This document shows positions 8,065-18,573 of a stretch of 64,000 nt of DNA, piece by piece; position 1 is the stretch's first letter; every line of letters begins with the position of its first letter. Under the pieces are notes generated by a model that was given only the letters and a program-made list of their open reading frames with translations, had not been told where the DNA came from and did no database searches. This stretch comes from Weissella halotolerans DSM 20190 (GTDB lineage Bacteria > Bacillota > Bacilli > Lactobacillales > Lactobacillaceae): positions 186,001 to 250,000 of the forward strand of contig NZ_ATUU01000001.1 in assembly GCF_000420365.1 (NCBI RefSeq), written 5' to 3'. Position numbers and translations under genes: made by a program.

Positions 8065-8910
8065 TCATTTTTCAAGAAAGGCAACGAGTTGCTGGTCAAC
8101 CTGTGCATTTTCATGCAAGGCACTATGTTGACCAGCAGCCCCCTTAATTTCTAATCCCTGGTATTGACTCATCGGTTGCACTAAATAAGCTAGTGATTGC
8201 GATGAAGCGTTCGACACAACCCCATCAGAATCACTACCGTCATTTAAATCACCCCAGATATTAAGCACCTTAATCGGGCTGGTCTCATAGACGGGCCGTA
8301 CCTTTAATAAGTCCCGGTACCTTTTAGTCGTTGGTCTTGGATACCCATTCGGCTTAATTTTCATTTGATGTAGCTGATCATCAATGCCCAACACACCATT
8401 ATAGTGGCCACCAATGCTAATCTGTTTGACAACTTGCGGACTAGTTGGACTTAAGCCATAATCCATCAAATAATACTCAATTGCCATATTTCCCATTGAA
8501 TGGCCGACTAAATTAACCGCTTTAATTGATGCTACCGATTGACTGGCAGTTATAACGTTTCTTAGCCAACGCGCACTTTGATGAAAATGTTCATTATCAT
8601 TATCCTCGAATTCAACTAAAATGACGGGTTTTTGAATTTTATGCCGCCCGTAGCTCATTGCTTTTAAGTGAACCCGTCCCTTAGCATTCACAGTTGCCTC
8701 AATTTTACTATGAGCATAACCAGATCTTAAGAGTGCCCGAGCCATATGCATTTCGGCCGCTCGACTACTATTGCCGCCATGTACAAAAATAGTAGCGGAA
8801 GCCTGCTGAACTTGTCGCAACCTACTATCACGTTGGTGGGTAAAACCAGCTACGGTACCTGTAATGACCACCATTGTTGTTACAAAAGCCAATCCTTGTC
8901 GCTTGTTCAT
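8065..8910 (-). CDS. DUF915-type alpha/beta hydrolase, cell surface
   Basis: Predicted exported or membrane-anchored serine hydrolase, 281 aa. Residues 7-24 form a hydrophobic N-terminal signal or anchor. The fold is seen in FVHGGNSS (oxyanion region, near 42-49), the nucleophile elbow GHSMGN, and a late Asp/His pair (GDLNDGSDSDG, then GQHS). This matches the DUF915 group common in lactobacilli, whose substrates are mostly unknown. It stands alone between the copper operon and the GH65 gene. The function beyond esterase-like hydrolase is not predicted. Confidence 0.8.
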   Translation of the reverse strand: MNKRQGLAFVTTMVVITGTVAGFTHQRDSRLRQVQQASATIFVHGGNSSRAAEMHMARALLRSGYAHSKIEATVNAKGRVHLKAMSYGRHKIQKPVILVEFEDNDNEHFHQSARWLRNVITASQSVASIKAVNLVGHSMGNMAIEYYLMDYGLSPTSPQVVKQISIGGHYNGVLGIDDQLHQMKIKPNGYPRPTTKRYRDLLKVRPVYETSPIKVLNIWGDLNDGSDSDGVVSNASSQSLAYLVQPMSQYQGLEIKGAAGQHSALHENAQVDQQLVAFLEK

Positions 8911-8995
8911 CTTTACTCGTTTCCTGTTCTTGGATTTGATTTTTCTATATCATACTCCCCTTCCCGCCTTAAAAACTGACTATTTTTAATAAACC

Positions 8996-9038
8996 TAAAA
9001 AAGCCAAGCAATCATTCTATTCGATGATCGCTTGGCTT
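8996..9038 (-). terminator. Terminator after the trehalose operon
   Basis: Arms AAGCCAAGC (9001-9009) and GCTTGGCTT (9030-9038), with further pairing inside (ATCAT/ATGAT), are followed on the minus strand by six T. It is about 75 bp beyond the GH65 stop codon. Confidence 0.8.
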
Positions 9039-9114
9039 CTATTTTCCCTAAAGGCTTGTCTTCATATTTGGATCGATTAAGTGCGTTAGTCGTTGAAGGT
9101 GAGCTCCGATAATA

Positions 9115-11505
9115 CTAATGACCATTCTGTAAGCTCGAAGGGGGCATAGTTAAGGGCAGTTCGCACAGTTTGCCTTCAATGACTTTTACTGGCTGCCCTT
9201 GAACCCAAACAGTCATATCTTCATCAGCAGTTAACCAGATGTGATTAGCTGATAAGCGAATGGAAACTAACTTGCCTTGAAACTGCTGGGTCAAGGACAG
9301 CGTTTTCCAGTTAGTCGGCAGGTTTGGCCATAGCTCAAGCCGCCCCTGCTTAAACTTCACCCCAGCAAAATCACGCTCAATGAGGGTAAGCGTTTCCCCC
9401 ATGACACCCAGGTGTACCCCTTCAGCTGTGGTTCCTCCCTGAATGTCATCATAATCAGAACGTAAAGCTGTGATAAAATCCGCTTGAGCAGTTTGATTCT
9501 CTCCTAATATGGCTTTAATCAAGGCAAAAACAGGCCGTGATGTCGTTGAGCCGTGGACCGTCCGCTGTTGATAGTAAGTTAGATTTTTTACCAACCAATC
9601 TGTAGCAAGGGGATACCCTAATTGTGCTAAAATTCGTTCAACTTCTCTTACACCCAGATTATAAACTAACATTAAGACATCTGCCTGTTTCGCTACTTGA
9701 TAATCATCTGGAGACTTGCCCTCTGCTTTCAAAAACCGATCAATCCGGTGAATATCTCCATATTTGACTTGGTAAGCGGCTAAGTCTAATGATTTCAAAG
9801 CAAAATAACCTGCAAATTGAGCAAAAACGCCATCAGTATTGAATTCTAATCGTAAGCGATGCCGAACATGATCTGCCTTTTGTAAACTTGTCGAAGTAAA
9901 GTTAGCCTGCAACGCAAGAGCGTCAAAATTAGGCAGGTCCTTCTCCAGAGTCAATACCCAATCCAAAGCCCAGGCCAACATCACATTCGTATAAGCATTA
10001 TTTTTAAAGCCGCCTCTACCCTTAGCTTTAGGGTAGGCCTCATGAAACTCATCCGGCCCCATCACACCCATCAAATCATAACGTCCATCGGGGGCCAACT
10101 CTACCTTATTGAGCCAATACTTGACAATCTCTAAAATAACCGTAAGGCCGCCGGTAGACAAAATTGTCTGATCCCCTGTTCTTTGAATATAAGCCCAAAA
10201 ATCATATATAATCGCCAAGTTAATATGGCGTTGCAGCCGTGAATTATCTGGTTCCCAGGCCTGATTAATTGGATTTAAATGTACTAGCTGGGCTTGTTCA
10301 TCACCATATTGGGCTGACTGCCACGGATACAATGCACCCTGTTCCCCCTCACGCTCAGCGTTAACCATGGCAGCCGCTAGACGCTGAATTCGGTACCTTA
10401 ATAGAGCTCGGGCCGTCCGAGGACTGTTTGTCGCATAATAGGGGATGACAAAAAGCTCATCCCAAAAAATGTGTCCACGATAACCCTCTCCTGTTAATCC
10501 CCGTGAGCCTACCGAGGCATCTAAATGCTCATTTGCTCGCCATTGCGCCGCTTGCTGTAATTGGAATATATTCAAGCGGACCAACATTTGTAGGTCTGGT
10601 TCGTCACTGGTAATCGCTATATCGGCAGTTTGCCAAACTTGTTGCCAATAGCGGTGGTTATGCTCAAGCATGGTCACCCAACTAGTTTGTGCCTGCTGGG
10701 CAGCCAAGAAAGATGTCAAGGGCGCCCGTGTTTCAAGCGTTGTCGCCAAGCTAACTTCTCGCGTTAGGGTTACTGGCTGCTGGGCTAAGAGTTTCAACTT
10801 CCGGTTGGCATGTAGACCATCTGGCCTAGCAGTTATCTTAAAGGGCCAGTCTAATCCCTGGTAAGTACAGTGACTCTTAACTGCCAAACCAATTAAAATT
10901 GCCGACTGCCTGGTTTTAACCAGGACCTGACCAGTCTTAACATCTATCTCTGCAAGGTCAAACTCACGGGTTTGAAAATCACGATAACGCGCAACGTTTT
11001 GATTTTCAACTGTCGTATCAACCTGCCAATCAATATCTAGCTGCGCAGAAAAAGTTGCCTGGATGTTGATCTGTAACCCCAGATTATGCCAATCCAAGGG
11101 GTCAACTAGCTTAGTGCTGGTTAATGTCATTAACCCTTGCGGAAGACGAAAGGTATACTCTTCACGCAATTCTCCCTGAGCAAAATTAAGCTGTCTTTGA
11201 CATCGTTCAATTGGATACTCACTAAGCCAATGTCCATCAATTTTGATCAATAGCAATTGTGGATTTGGTAAATTAACCAGGTCTTCATTCACTACTATTC
11301 GTTCAGCCAATGGTGTCTGTGTCTGATTAAAAACCCCTGCTAAGTAGAGGCCTGGGTAATGATTGTCCGACTGTTTGGCCCAAACGGGAGCACCGCGCCA
11401 ACCAATAAAGCCGTTTCCTAAACTTAACAGAGCTTCTTGCCCGTAGCCTGCCTTCCCCTTAGCTTGGTCCTGATAGGTTAATTGCCAGTCTTTTTGCTCT
11501 TTCAT
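9115..11505 (-). CDS. GH65 family phosphorylase, probably trehalose-6-phosphate phosphorylase
   Basis: Inverting glycoside phosphorylase of family GH65, 796 aa. The general-acid Glu lies in GPDEFHEAYPK, followed by NNAYTN; RGHIFWDELFV and KQADVLMLVY are also GH65 hallmarks. It is the last gene of an operon with a trehalose-type PTS. Because a PTS delivers the disaccharide already phosphorylated, the likely reaction is trehalose 6-phosphate + Pi to beta-glucose 1-phosphate + glucose 6-phosphate. The motif GPDEFHE also occurs in other GH65 specificities (kojibiose, nigerose), so the substrate rests on gene context. The beta-glucose 1-phosphate made here needs the pgmB product encoded near 39 kb or elsewhere. 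Confidence 0.8.
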   Translation of the reverse strand: MKEQKDWQLTYQDQAKGKAGYGQEALLSLGNGFIGWRGAPVWAKQSDNHYPGLYLAGVFNQTQTPLAERIVVNEDLVNLPNPQLLLIKIDGHWLSEYPIERCQRQLNFAQGELREEYTFRLPQGLMTLTSTKLVDPLDWHNLGLQINIQATFSAQLDIDWQVDTTVENQNVARYRDFQTREFDLAEIDVKTGQVLVKTRQSAILIGLAVKSHCTYQGLDWPFKITARPDGLHANRKLKLLAQQPVTLTREVSLATTLETRAPLTSFLAAQQAQTSWVTMLEHNHRYWQQVWQTADIAITSDEPDLQMLVRLNIFQLQQAAQWRANEHLDASVGSRGLTGEGYRGHIFWDELFVIPYYATNSPRTARALLRYRIQRLAAAMVNAEREGEQGALYPWQSAQYGDEQAQLVHLNPINQAWEPDNSRLQRHINLAIIYDFWAYIQRTGDQTILSTGGLTVILEIVKYWLNKVELAPDGRYDLMGVMGPDEFHEAYPKAKGRGGFKNNAYTNVMLAWALDWVLTLEKDLPNFDALALQANFTSTSLQKADHVRHRLRLEFNTDGVFAQFAGYFALKSLDLAAYQVKYGDIHRIDRFLKAEGKSPDDYQVAKQADVLMLVYNLGVREVERILAQLGYPLATDWLVKNLTYYQQRTVHGSTTSRPVFALIKAILGENQTAQADFITALRSDYDDIQGGTTAEGVHLGVMGETLTLIERDFAGVKFKQGRLELWPNLPTNWKTLSLTQQFQGKLVSIRLSANHIWLTADEDMTVWVQGQPVKVIEGKLCELPLTMPPSSLQNGH

Positions 11506-11516
11506 TATCCTTCCCC

Positions 11517-13025
<1,509 letters not shown>

Positions 13026-13033
13026 CTATTTTC

Positions 13034-13531
13034 TTACGATTCTATGTCAGCGATTGGTTCACTGGTTTCAACACGTTGATGATTGACTAAGTTGACCTTA
13101 AAGGGTAGGTCACCTGCGTAAGTTGGTAATAAAACGATTGTCACTGGGTCATAACCCGCCGCTTGAATGGCTGACCAATCGACCGCTACTATGGGTTGCC
13201 CAACTTGCACATGGGCTCCCTGTTCAACCAAGGCCGTAAAGGGGCGTCCAGCCAGGGCGACCGTATCAAGACCAATATGAATGAGGACCTCTAAGCCATT
13301 CACACCTTTTAACCCGACTGCATGGCCGTCCATTACCGTAATCTCACCACTAAGAGGCGCATTTACTGAGCCAGTTAATGCCTGAATGGCAAAACCCTGT
13401 CCCAACATTCCCTGTGCAAAGACGGGATCGGCAAGTTCCGTTAAGGGTAAAACCATTCCACTAACTGGGGCCACCAAATACTTAGTTGACTGTTCTTGAT
13501 TAGGTACACCTTTTTTCTTTAATCCAAACAT
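13034..13531 (-). CDS. PTS EIIA component, glucose family
   Basis: Cytoplasmic Crr-like EIIA, 165 aa, which passes phosphate from HPr to the EIIB domain of the neighbouring permease. The active His is in VLIHIGLDTV near residue 91, and the second conserved His is in GHAVGLKG. The gene lies 20 bp upstream of the permease and 18 bp after the regulator, with GGAGG before its ATG. As a free-standing protein it may also serve other PTS permeases that lack a fused EIIA. Confidence 0.88.
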   Translation of the reverse strand: MFGLKKKGVPNQEQSTKYLVAPVSGMVLPLTELADPVFAQGMLGQGFAIQALTGSVNAPLSGEITVMDGHAVGLKGVNGLEVLIHIGLDTVALAGRPFTALVEQGAHVQVGQPIVAVDWSAIQAAGYDPVTIVLLPTYAGDLPFKVNLVNHQRVETSEPIADIES

Positions 13532-13549
13532 CCTTAACCTCCTATAAAG

Positions 13550-14248
13550 CTAATGCCGACGAGCAAATTCCACGCTTAAAAAGCGATCTGCCCGATGTCT
13601 TGACTCAGTATACGATAGCGTTTGACTGTCATTTAAATAGGTCTGACTACGTACTACTACCATTGGCGTATGCACCGGCAATTGCATATATTTACGATCT
13701 GCATCAGTCGCCTGCTCAACCGTCAAGGTTTTAACAGCATAATCAATCGTTAACCCTAACCCTTGTTCAAAGTAATGGAATAAAGAATTTTTGGCCTCTG
13801 CTAGTGGCAATTCTGGTACAGTAGCAGTTAAGACATAGTCATAATCAATAATGTCAGCTTCACCTTCGACAATCCGCAGGCGCACCAGGCGGTGGGCTAA
13901 TGCCTGAGGATCACTTGGATGAAAAACGACTGGAATATAACTCTGGCTCAATGAGAGAACATGGTTTTGGGAATCTAAGTGTTCAGCTTGGGTTAATTCG
14001 GTATAGCTCATAATTTCAGCAACTGGAAAATGAAATTGGCGTCGATTAATTGCGATTGTGCCCTTACCTCGTAGGCGTTGTACATAACCCTCGTTGGCTA
14101 AAAGTGCCATTGCCTTGCGTACCGTTTCACGCGCAACGGTATACTGACGCATTAACTGCTGATCACTTGGTAAAAGTTGCCCCGCTTGATAAGCACCCTG
14201 ATTCAACCGTTCCTTTAATTCCTGATAAATAATGCGATACTTTTCCAT
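13550..14248 (-). CDS. treR: GntR family regulator of the trehalose operon (TreR-like)
   Basis: Winged-helix GntR/HutC-subfamily regulator, 232 aa: DNA-binding domain at about 1-70 (ARETVRKAM recognition region) and a UTRA effector-binding domain from about 85. TreR proteins of this type respond to trehalose 6-phosphate. I chose ATG 14248, which has AAAGGGGG seven bases upstream; the frame is open for 18 more codons without a ribosome site. It is the first gene of the operon, so autoregulation is likely, and a cre box lies just upstream. Confidence 0.82.
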   Translation of the reverse strand: MEKYRIIYQELKERLNQGAYQAGQLLPSDQQLMRQYTVARETVRKAMALLANEGYVQRLRGKGTIAINRRQFHFPVAEIMSYTELTQAEHLDSQNHVLSLSQSYIPVVFHPSDPQALAHRLVRLRIVEGEADIIDYDYVLTATVPELPLAEAKNSLFHYFEQGLGLTIDYAVKTLTVEQATDADRKYMQLPVHTPMVVVRSQTYLNDSQTLSYTESRHRADRFLSVEFARRH

Positions 14249-14287
14249 GCTTATTCCCCCTTTGAACACCGTTATCTTACCAATATA

Positions 14288-14301
14288 AGTAAGCGCTTTC
14301 A
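14288..14301 (-). promoter_or_regulatory. cre (CcpA) site before the trehalose operon
   Basis: On the minus strand TGAAAGCGCTTACT matches the consensus TGWAANCGNTNWCA at 13 of 14 positions. It would sit between a possible -35 and the -10-like TATATT around 14280-14285, a position that suits catabolite repression. Confidence 0.7.
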
Positions 14302-14405
14302 ATAGCGAACTAAGGCCCCCTTTATCAAATGACTAGACAGGTTAGCAAAAGGTTGGACGAGACTCGCTTTTTGCAACCAGACAACTTTTTTATCCCTTAA
14401 AGCCA

Positions 14406-14438
14406 ATAAAAAAACGACGGTCATTTTGATCGTCGTTT
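14406..14438 (-). terminator. Terminator after the 3-hydroxyacyl-CoA dehydrogenase-like gene
   Basis: Arms AAACGACG and CGTCGTTT enclose a short loop with further TCA/TGA pairing, and a run of T follows on the minus strand. It is close to the stop codon at 14450. Confidence 0.85.
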
Positions 14439-14449
14439 GCACCATATCT

Positions 14450-15337
14450 CTATTTCAAAAAGTCTGCCTGTCGATAAGCTGGATTAGGGTAAGAATAGAA
14501 GCCTTGCCCCGTTTCAACTCCAAGCTTACCTTCATCAATCATGTGCTTAATCTTTTTGGCCGCTGCTTGATGGGCTTCATCTGGATTAGCTCGATTAATC
14601 TCATAAACAGTCTTCATACCCACGGTATCCATAATTCCAAAAGGACCTTGGGGTGAAGCCGTTGCAATCATCCAAGTTTTATCAATTGTCTGCGGGTCTG
14701 CTACGCCACGTACCCAAAGATCAGTTCCTGCATCCAAAAACGGTACCAGCAAGGAATTCAAAACATAGCCTGGTTGTTCCTTATTTACCATAATTGGAAC
14801 CATGCCAATTTCTTTAGATAGTTCTACAAACGTAGCTGGTAAGTCTTTAGCTGTCTTTTGGCCAGGCATAATCTCAGCTGTATTTCCCTGCCAAATAGTG
14901 TTTGCAAAATGATAAGCCAAGAATTTATCAGGCCGGCCCGTAGCGTCAGCTAATTTAGTTGGCATCATCGTTGATGAATTCGTAGCAATAACCGTCTTAG
15001 GATCTGCTAACTGGGCAAATTGCCTGTAGAAGTCCTGCTTAACCTGTGGATTTTCGGGTAGGGCCTCAATGACCAAGTCTGCCCCTTGCAGGGCTTCCTT
15101 TAAGTTAGTCGTATAGGTCAAATGAGCCTTGGCTTCCTCCGCCTTGGCATCCGAACTATGAAAGTAGTCTTGGACAGCTGCCTGCCAACGGGCCACCCGT
15201 TTTTTGGCCCGGTCAAGCGATGCTTCAGACCGGCCCCAAATGGTCACTTCTTTACCATGATAAGCAGCCATATAGGCAATTTGCGATCCTAAAGTGCCAC
15301 CACCAATCAGCGTTATGTTTTGATAGGTCATCATCAT
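14450..15337 (-). CDS. 3-hydroxyacyl-CoA dehydrogenase family protein
   Basis: NAD-dependent dehydrogenase of the 3-hydroxybutyryl-CoA dehydrogenase fold, 295 aa. The N-terminal Rossmann motif GGGTLGSQIA is at about 12-21, with the acidic/basic switch region at ~35, and a C-terminal helical domain has the conserved QPGYVLNSLLVPF region. The family also includes gulonate and other short-chain hydroxyacid dehydrogenases. No other fatty-acid or butyrate gene is nearby, so the substrate is open. Three ATGs in a row (15337, 15334, 15331) follow a GGTGAGG site. A cre-like box lies about 70-85 bp upstream, suggesting carbon control. Confidence 0.78.
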   Translation of the reverse strand: MMMTYQNITLIGGGTLGSQIAYMAAYHGKEVTIWGRSEASLDRAKKRVARWQAAVQDYFHSSDAKAEEAKAHLTYTTNLKEALQGADLVIEALPENPQVKQDFYRQFAQLADPKTVIATNSSTMMPTKLADATGRPDKFLAYHFANTIWQGNTAEIMPGQKTAKDLPATFVELSKEIGMVPIMVNKEQPGYVLNSLLVPFLDAGTDLWVRGVADPQTIDKTWMIATASPQGPFGIMDTVGMKTVYEINRANPDEAHQAAAKKIKHMIDEGKLGVETGQGFYSYPNPAYRQADFLK

Positions 15338-15407
15338 ATCCTCACCTTTCTTTTTAACCGTTAAAAAGCGGCGCTAATTAAGTTACAAGGACTATTTTAC
15401 GCGCTTT

Positions 15408-15421
15408 AGAAAGCGTTTACA
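15408..15421 (-). promoter_or_regulatory. cre-like site before the dehydrogenase gene
   Basis: AGAAAGCGTTTACA on the plus strand matches the cre consensus at 13 of 14 positions and is embedded in a GCGCTTT...AAAGCGT inverted repeat. It is in the promoter region of the minus-strand dehydrogenase gene. Confidence 0.6.
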
Positions 15422-15487
15422 CTAATTTGTGCCAAAGTTATTAATTACTTGCGCTATTCTTTAAGCACCCGCTCACGATTTAATATT

Positions 15488-15524
15488 AAAAGCGCCACCC
15501 TACAGATTGGTAGATGACGCTTTT
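15488..15524 (-). terminator. Terminator after ndk
   Basis: A long stem with arms AAAAGCG and CGCTTTT, and inner pairing of CACCCTAC with GTAGATG-type bases with mismatches, lies 24 bp after the ndk stop codon. T residues follow on the minus strand. Confidence 0.7.
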
Positions 15525-15547
15525 ATCTTATCTTTTTAGGTTTTGCA

Positions 15548-15979
15548 TTATTGCACTGCCGAGGGACCAAACCAAATCTTAATTTCTCTCTCCGCAGCTT
15601 CAACACTATCTGAACTATGGACCACGTTCCGTAAAACACCGTCCGGCCAATCACGACCATAATCCCCACGAATCGTACCAAAGTCTGCCTTATCGGGATT
15701 CGTGTTACCTGCCATCCGGCGGAAAACTGGAATCACATTCGTGCCACTGGCGACAATGGCAACCACTGGCCCCTCCTGCATGTACTTGACGATATCATCA
15801 TAATAGGGTTGGCCAAGTTTATCTGCGTAGTGTTGGCGTAATAAGGCATCAGTTGCTTGGGCGACCCGTAACTGATCAATATGATACCCTTTTCGTTCCA
15901 AACGGGTAATGACTTGGCCAATATGACCCTGACTAACACCATCTGGTTTAACTAAAATCAACGTCCGTTCTTCTGGCAT
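15548..15979 (-). CDS. ndk: Nucleoside diphosphate kinase
   Basis: Transfers the gamma-phosphate between nucleoside triphosphates and diphosphates through a phospho-His; 143 aa is the usual length. TLILVKPDGV is at the N-terminus, and the catalytic His is in the signature NVVHSSDS near residue 118. I chose ATG 15979 because GGAGG lies eight bases upstream; an ATG at 15994 adds five residues but would place this GGAGG inside the coding region. Single-gene transcript with its own terminator. Confidence 0.95.
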   Translation of the reverse strand: MPEERTLILVKPDGVSQGHIGQVITRLERKGYHIDQLRVAQATDALLRQHYADKLGQPYYDDIVKYMQEGPVVAIVASGTNVIPVFRRMAGNTNPDKADFGTIRGDYGRDWPDGVLRNVVHSSDSVEAAEREIKIWFGPSAVQ

Positions 15980-16164
15980 GGTTTTGGCCTCCATTTTCTC
16001 ATTAGAGATAAATCAACTAGCAGCCTAACTGCTGGTTTAAAGTATACTCTTTTTCCAAAGTCAGGGATAGTTTAATAATTCACATTGTGAGTCCTAATGA
16101 GCTATGTTAGGCTAACACTAGCTAAGTAAAGCAAATAGAACGTTTTACTCTGGAGGAGTTATCT

Positions 16165-16755
16165 ATGTCTAACAACAATCTACCCCTTATCCGCTGTTCA
16201 TGGGTCAAAGATGATGACCTCGCCTTACAAACTTATCATGATACTGAGTGGGGACGCCCCTGTTTTAACGATCAAACCCTATTTGAATATCTCTCCTTAG
16301 AACTTATGCAAGCCGGCCTTAGCTGGACTACCGTGCTGCATAAACGCCAAGCTTTCCGTGATGCCTTTCATCACTTTGATTACCATCAAGTAGCCACTAT
16401 GCAAGAAGACGTCCCTAGGCTACTTACTAATCCGGCCCTCATCCGCAATCGTCGTAAATTGAATGCAATTATTCAAAATGCACAAGCTATCCTGTCCTTA
16501 GAAGCTAGCGGGACCACCTTTGCAGCCTTTGTCTGGCGCTTTGTCCAAGATAAACCACTTCGGCACCAGGTCGATTTAACCCACCCCGCCCCCAAAACCA
16601 TTCCGCAAGCCAAAGCCTTAAGTCAAGCCCTCAAGGCAGCAGGATTTACCTTTGTTGGTCCCGTGATTAGCTATTCCTTTATGCAGGCTGGCGGTTTAGT
16701 CAATGACCATGCTAAGACTTGCTTTGTCAGTCAATCACCAATCATAGCTAAGTAG
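16165..16755 (+). CDS. tag: DNA-3-methyladenine glycosylase I
   Basis: Base-excision repair enzyme removing 3-methyladenine; 196 aa, typical for Tag. RCSWVKDD holds the first zinc-binding Cys (residue 11), HDTEWGRP follows, and the zinc site closes with the NDHAKTCF motif near residues 176-183. ELMQAGLSW is the family signature. GGAGGAG precedes the ATG. It is followed after about 100 bp by the multicopper oxidase gene, which has its own promoter. Confidence 0.93.
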   Translation: MSNNNLPLIRCSWVKDDDLALQTYHDTEWGRPCFNDQTLFEYLSLELMQAGLSWTTVLHKRQAFRDAFHHFDYHQVATMQEDVPRLLTNPALIRNRRKLNAIIQNAQAILSLEASGTTFAAFVWRFVQDKPLRHQVDLTHPAPKTIPQAKALSQALKAAGFTFVGPVISYSFMQAGGLVNDHAKTCFVSQSPIIAK

Positions 16756-16787
16756 TCTAAACTAGCCCTTACAGCTAGCAAATTAGT

Positions 16788-16816
16788 TTCATTCTAAACT
16801 AGAATAGGCGTATAAT
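16788..16816 (+). promoter_or_regulatory. Multicopper oxidase promoter with palindromic operator
   Basis: -35 TTCATT (16788-16793), a 17-base spacer and -10 TATAAT (16811-16816). Within the spacer lies the palindrome ATTCTA-AAC-TAGAAT (16791-16805). The 10-mer TCTAAACTAG occurs here (16793-16802) and again at 16756-16765. This suggests a repressor binding site; the protein is unknown. No CopY-type box is seen. Confidence 0.6.
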
Positions 16817-16856
16817 TAGGTTATCCAAAACAAAAGGGAAGAAGGGAGTTTTATAG

Positions 16857-18401
16857 ATGTCTCAACAACCAATTTATACCGACTACTTTTTTGATGAGCC
16901 CGCCTTTAATACCCACGATGGCGGGTATATCCCGCTAGCTGTTAGTGTTGCCCCAGAACAAGCTTTGCAGATTCCTTCCTTATTAGAACCTGACCGGCAA
17001 ACAGCTACCGACGTTTGGTATACCGTAACGGCCCAGGCTGGTGAAAGTCAATTACTACCCGGTCCTAAGACTAAGACCTGGGGATATAATGCTAATCTAC
17101 TGGGAAAGACCATTGTCTTTAAGCGTGGTAAGCACTATCACATTACCTTAAAAAATGAACTTCCCGAGTTAACAACCTTTCACTGGCATGGGTTAGACGT
17201 ATCGGGGCCCTATATTGACGGGGGCTGCCACGCACCGGTTTATCCTGGTGAAGCTAAGGAAATTGAGTTTACCGTGGACCAACCAGCCGCCTCACTTTGG
17301 CTACACGCGCACCCTTGTCCCAACACAGGTTACGATGTGTGGCAGGGTCTAGCAACGTCAGTCTTAGTCCAGGATGACGTTGAAGCAGCCTTGCCTTTCC
17401 CACGTCACTATGGAGTTGATGATTTGCCACTCGTCCTACAAGACCGCCATTTTCATGAGAATAACCAGTGGGACTATGACGCAGACTATGATCCTGACGG
17501 CGTTCAGGGACCCACAGCGCTGATTAATGGTACCGTGAATCCAACTTTTGACGTCACTACCCAACGTCTGCGCTTAAGGCTTTTAGATGGTGCTAATCGG
17601 CGTGAGTGGCGTCTTCACTTTAGCGACGACTTAGTCTTTGAACAAATAGGTTCTGACGGAGGCATTTTACCTGAACCAGTTAAGATGACCAAACTGATGC
17701 TAACCTGTGCTGAACGTGCTGAAATTATCGTCGACTTTGGTCACTACCAACCGGGGGATGTCGTAACCCTTTATTCAGATGATACCCCACTTGTTAAGTT
17801 TAAAATCCATGCCTTCACTCCTGACGATACAAAACTGCCGGACCACTTAGTCGATATTGATGATCCTGCCGTTGACCCTGACGCACCGATTCATAAGGTC
17901 GTCATGTCCGGGATGGATGAATCAGTAGAATTGAATGGTAAGAAATTTGGTATGCAACGGATCGATGACCGCCAAGAACTCGGCAAGACTGAGTACTGGG
18001 ATATTACCAATACGAATGACATGGAGGGTGGTATGGTCCATCCCTACCACACACACGGTGGTCAATTTACAGTGGTTTCACGTAATGGTCATGCTCCTTA
18101 CCCTAATGAACACGGTTATAAAGACACCATTGGCGTTAACCCCGGTGAAACGGTACGTATCAAAATGACCTTTAATCATCCTGGTATCTTCATGTACCAC
18201 TGTCATATCATCGAACACGAAGACGGCGGGATGATGGCCCAATTGCAGGTGTACACGCCTGAAGATCCACATAAACACTATCAATTAATGGATATGGACA
18301 CCTTAATGGCCGCCTTAGCCAAAGAGCGTGGTGTATCAGTGGACCAGTTAAACATTCCAAGTATGAATTCTTATAAAATGATGGGCATGGATATGTGTTA
18401 A
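16857..18401 (+). CDS. Multicopper oxidase (laccase/SufI-like)
   Basis: Three-domain cupredoxin oxidase, 514 aa, coupling one-electron oxidation of a substrate to reduction of O2 to water. All four copper-binding motifs are present: HWHG (109-112), HAHP (150-153), HPYHTHG (about 398-404) and HCHIIEHEDGGM (448-459), whose Met is the usual axial type 1 ligand. There is no signal peptide or Tat motif, so it appears cytoplasmic. The C-terminal tail is Met-rich. In lactobacilli related enzymes have been linked to breakdown of biogenic amines and phenolics; copper tolerance is another possibility. The substrate cannot be read from the sequence. Confidence 0.92.
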   Translation: MSQQPIYTDYFFDEPAFNTHDGGYIPLAVSVAPEQALQIPSLLEPDRQTATDVWYTVTAQAGESQLLPGPKTKTWGYNANLLGKTIVFKRGKHYHITLKNELPELTTFHWHGLDVSGPYIDGGCHAPVYPGEAKEIEFTVDQPAASLWLHAHPCPNTGYDVWQGLATSVLVQDDVEAALPFPRHYGVDDLPLVLQDRHFHENNQWDYDADYDPDGVQGPTALINGTVNPTFDVTTQRLRLRLLDGANRREWRLHFSDDLVFEQIGSDGGILPEPVKMTKLMLTCAERAEIIVDFGHYQPGDVVTLYSDDTPLVKFKIHAFTPDDTKLPDHLVDIDDPAVDPDAPIHKVVMSGMDESVELNGKKFGMQRIDDRQELGKTEYWDITNTNDMEGGMVHPYHTHGGQFTVVSRNGHAPYPNEHGYKDTIGVNPGETVRIKMTFNHPGIFMYHCHIIEHEDGGMMAQLQVYTPEDPHKHYQLMDMDTLMAALAKERGVSVDQLNIPSMNSYKMMGMDMC

Positions 18402-18410
18402 TACATGCAT

Positions 18411-18448
18411 AAAAAGTCCCTTGGCTAGTTTTAGCCAAGGGACTTTTA
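18411..18448 (+). terminator. Terminator after the multicopper oxidase gene
   Basis: Perfect 13-bp stem (AAAGTCCCTTGGC type arms) with a loop of about six bases, followed by TTTTATTTTT on the plus strand. Confidence 0.9.
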
Positions 18449-18573
18449 TTTTTGGATGCATGAACTTATCGGTCTGAATCTAATTCAAGGACAACCCCTG
18501 CCTAAGCTACCAATAAGCCCGAACACCTTTGCAATCCTTAAAATCACGTCAACCGTCAACTAACCTAGACGCG

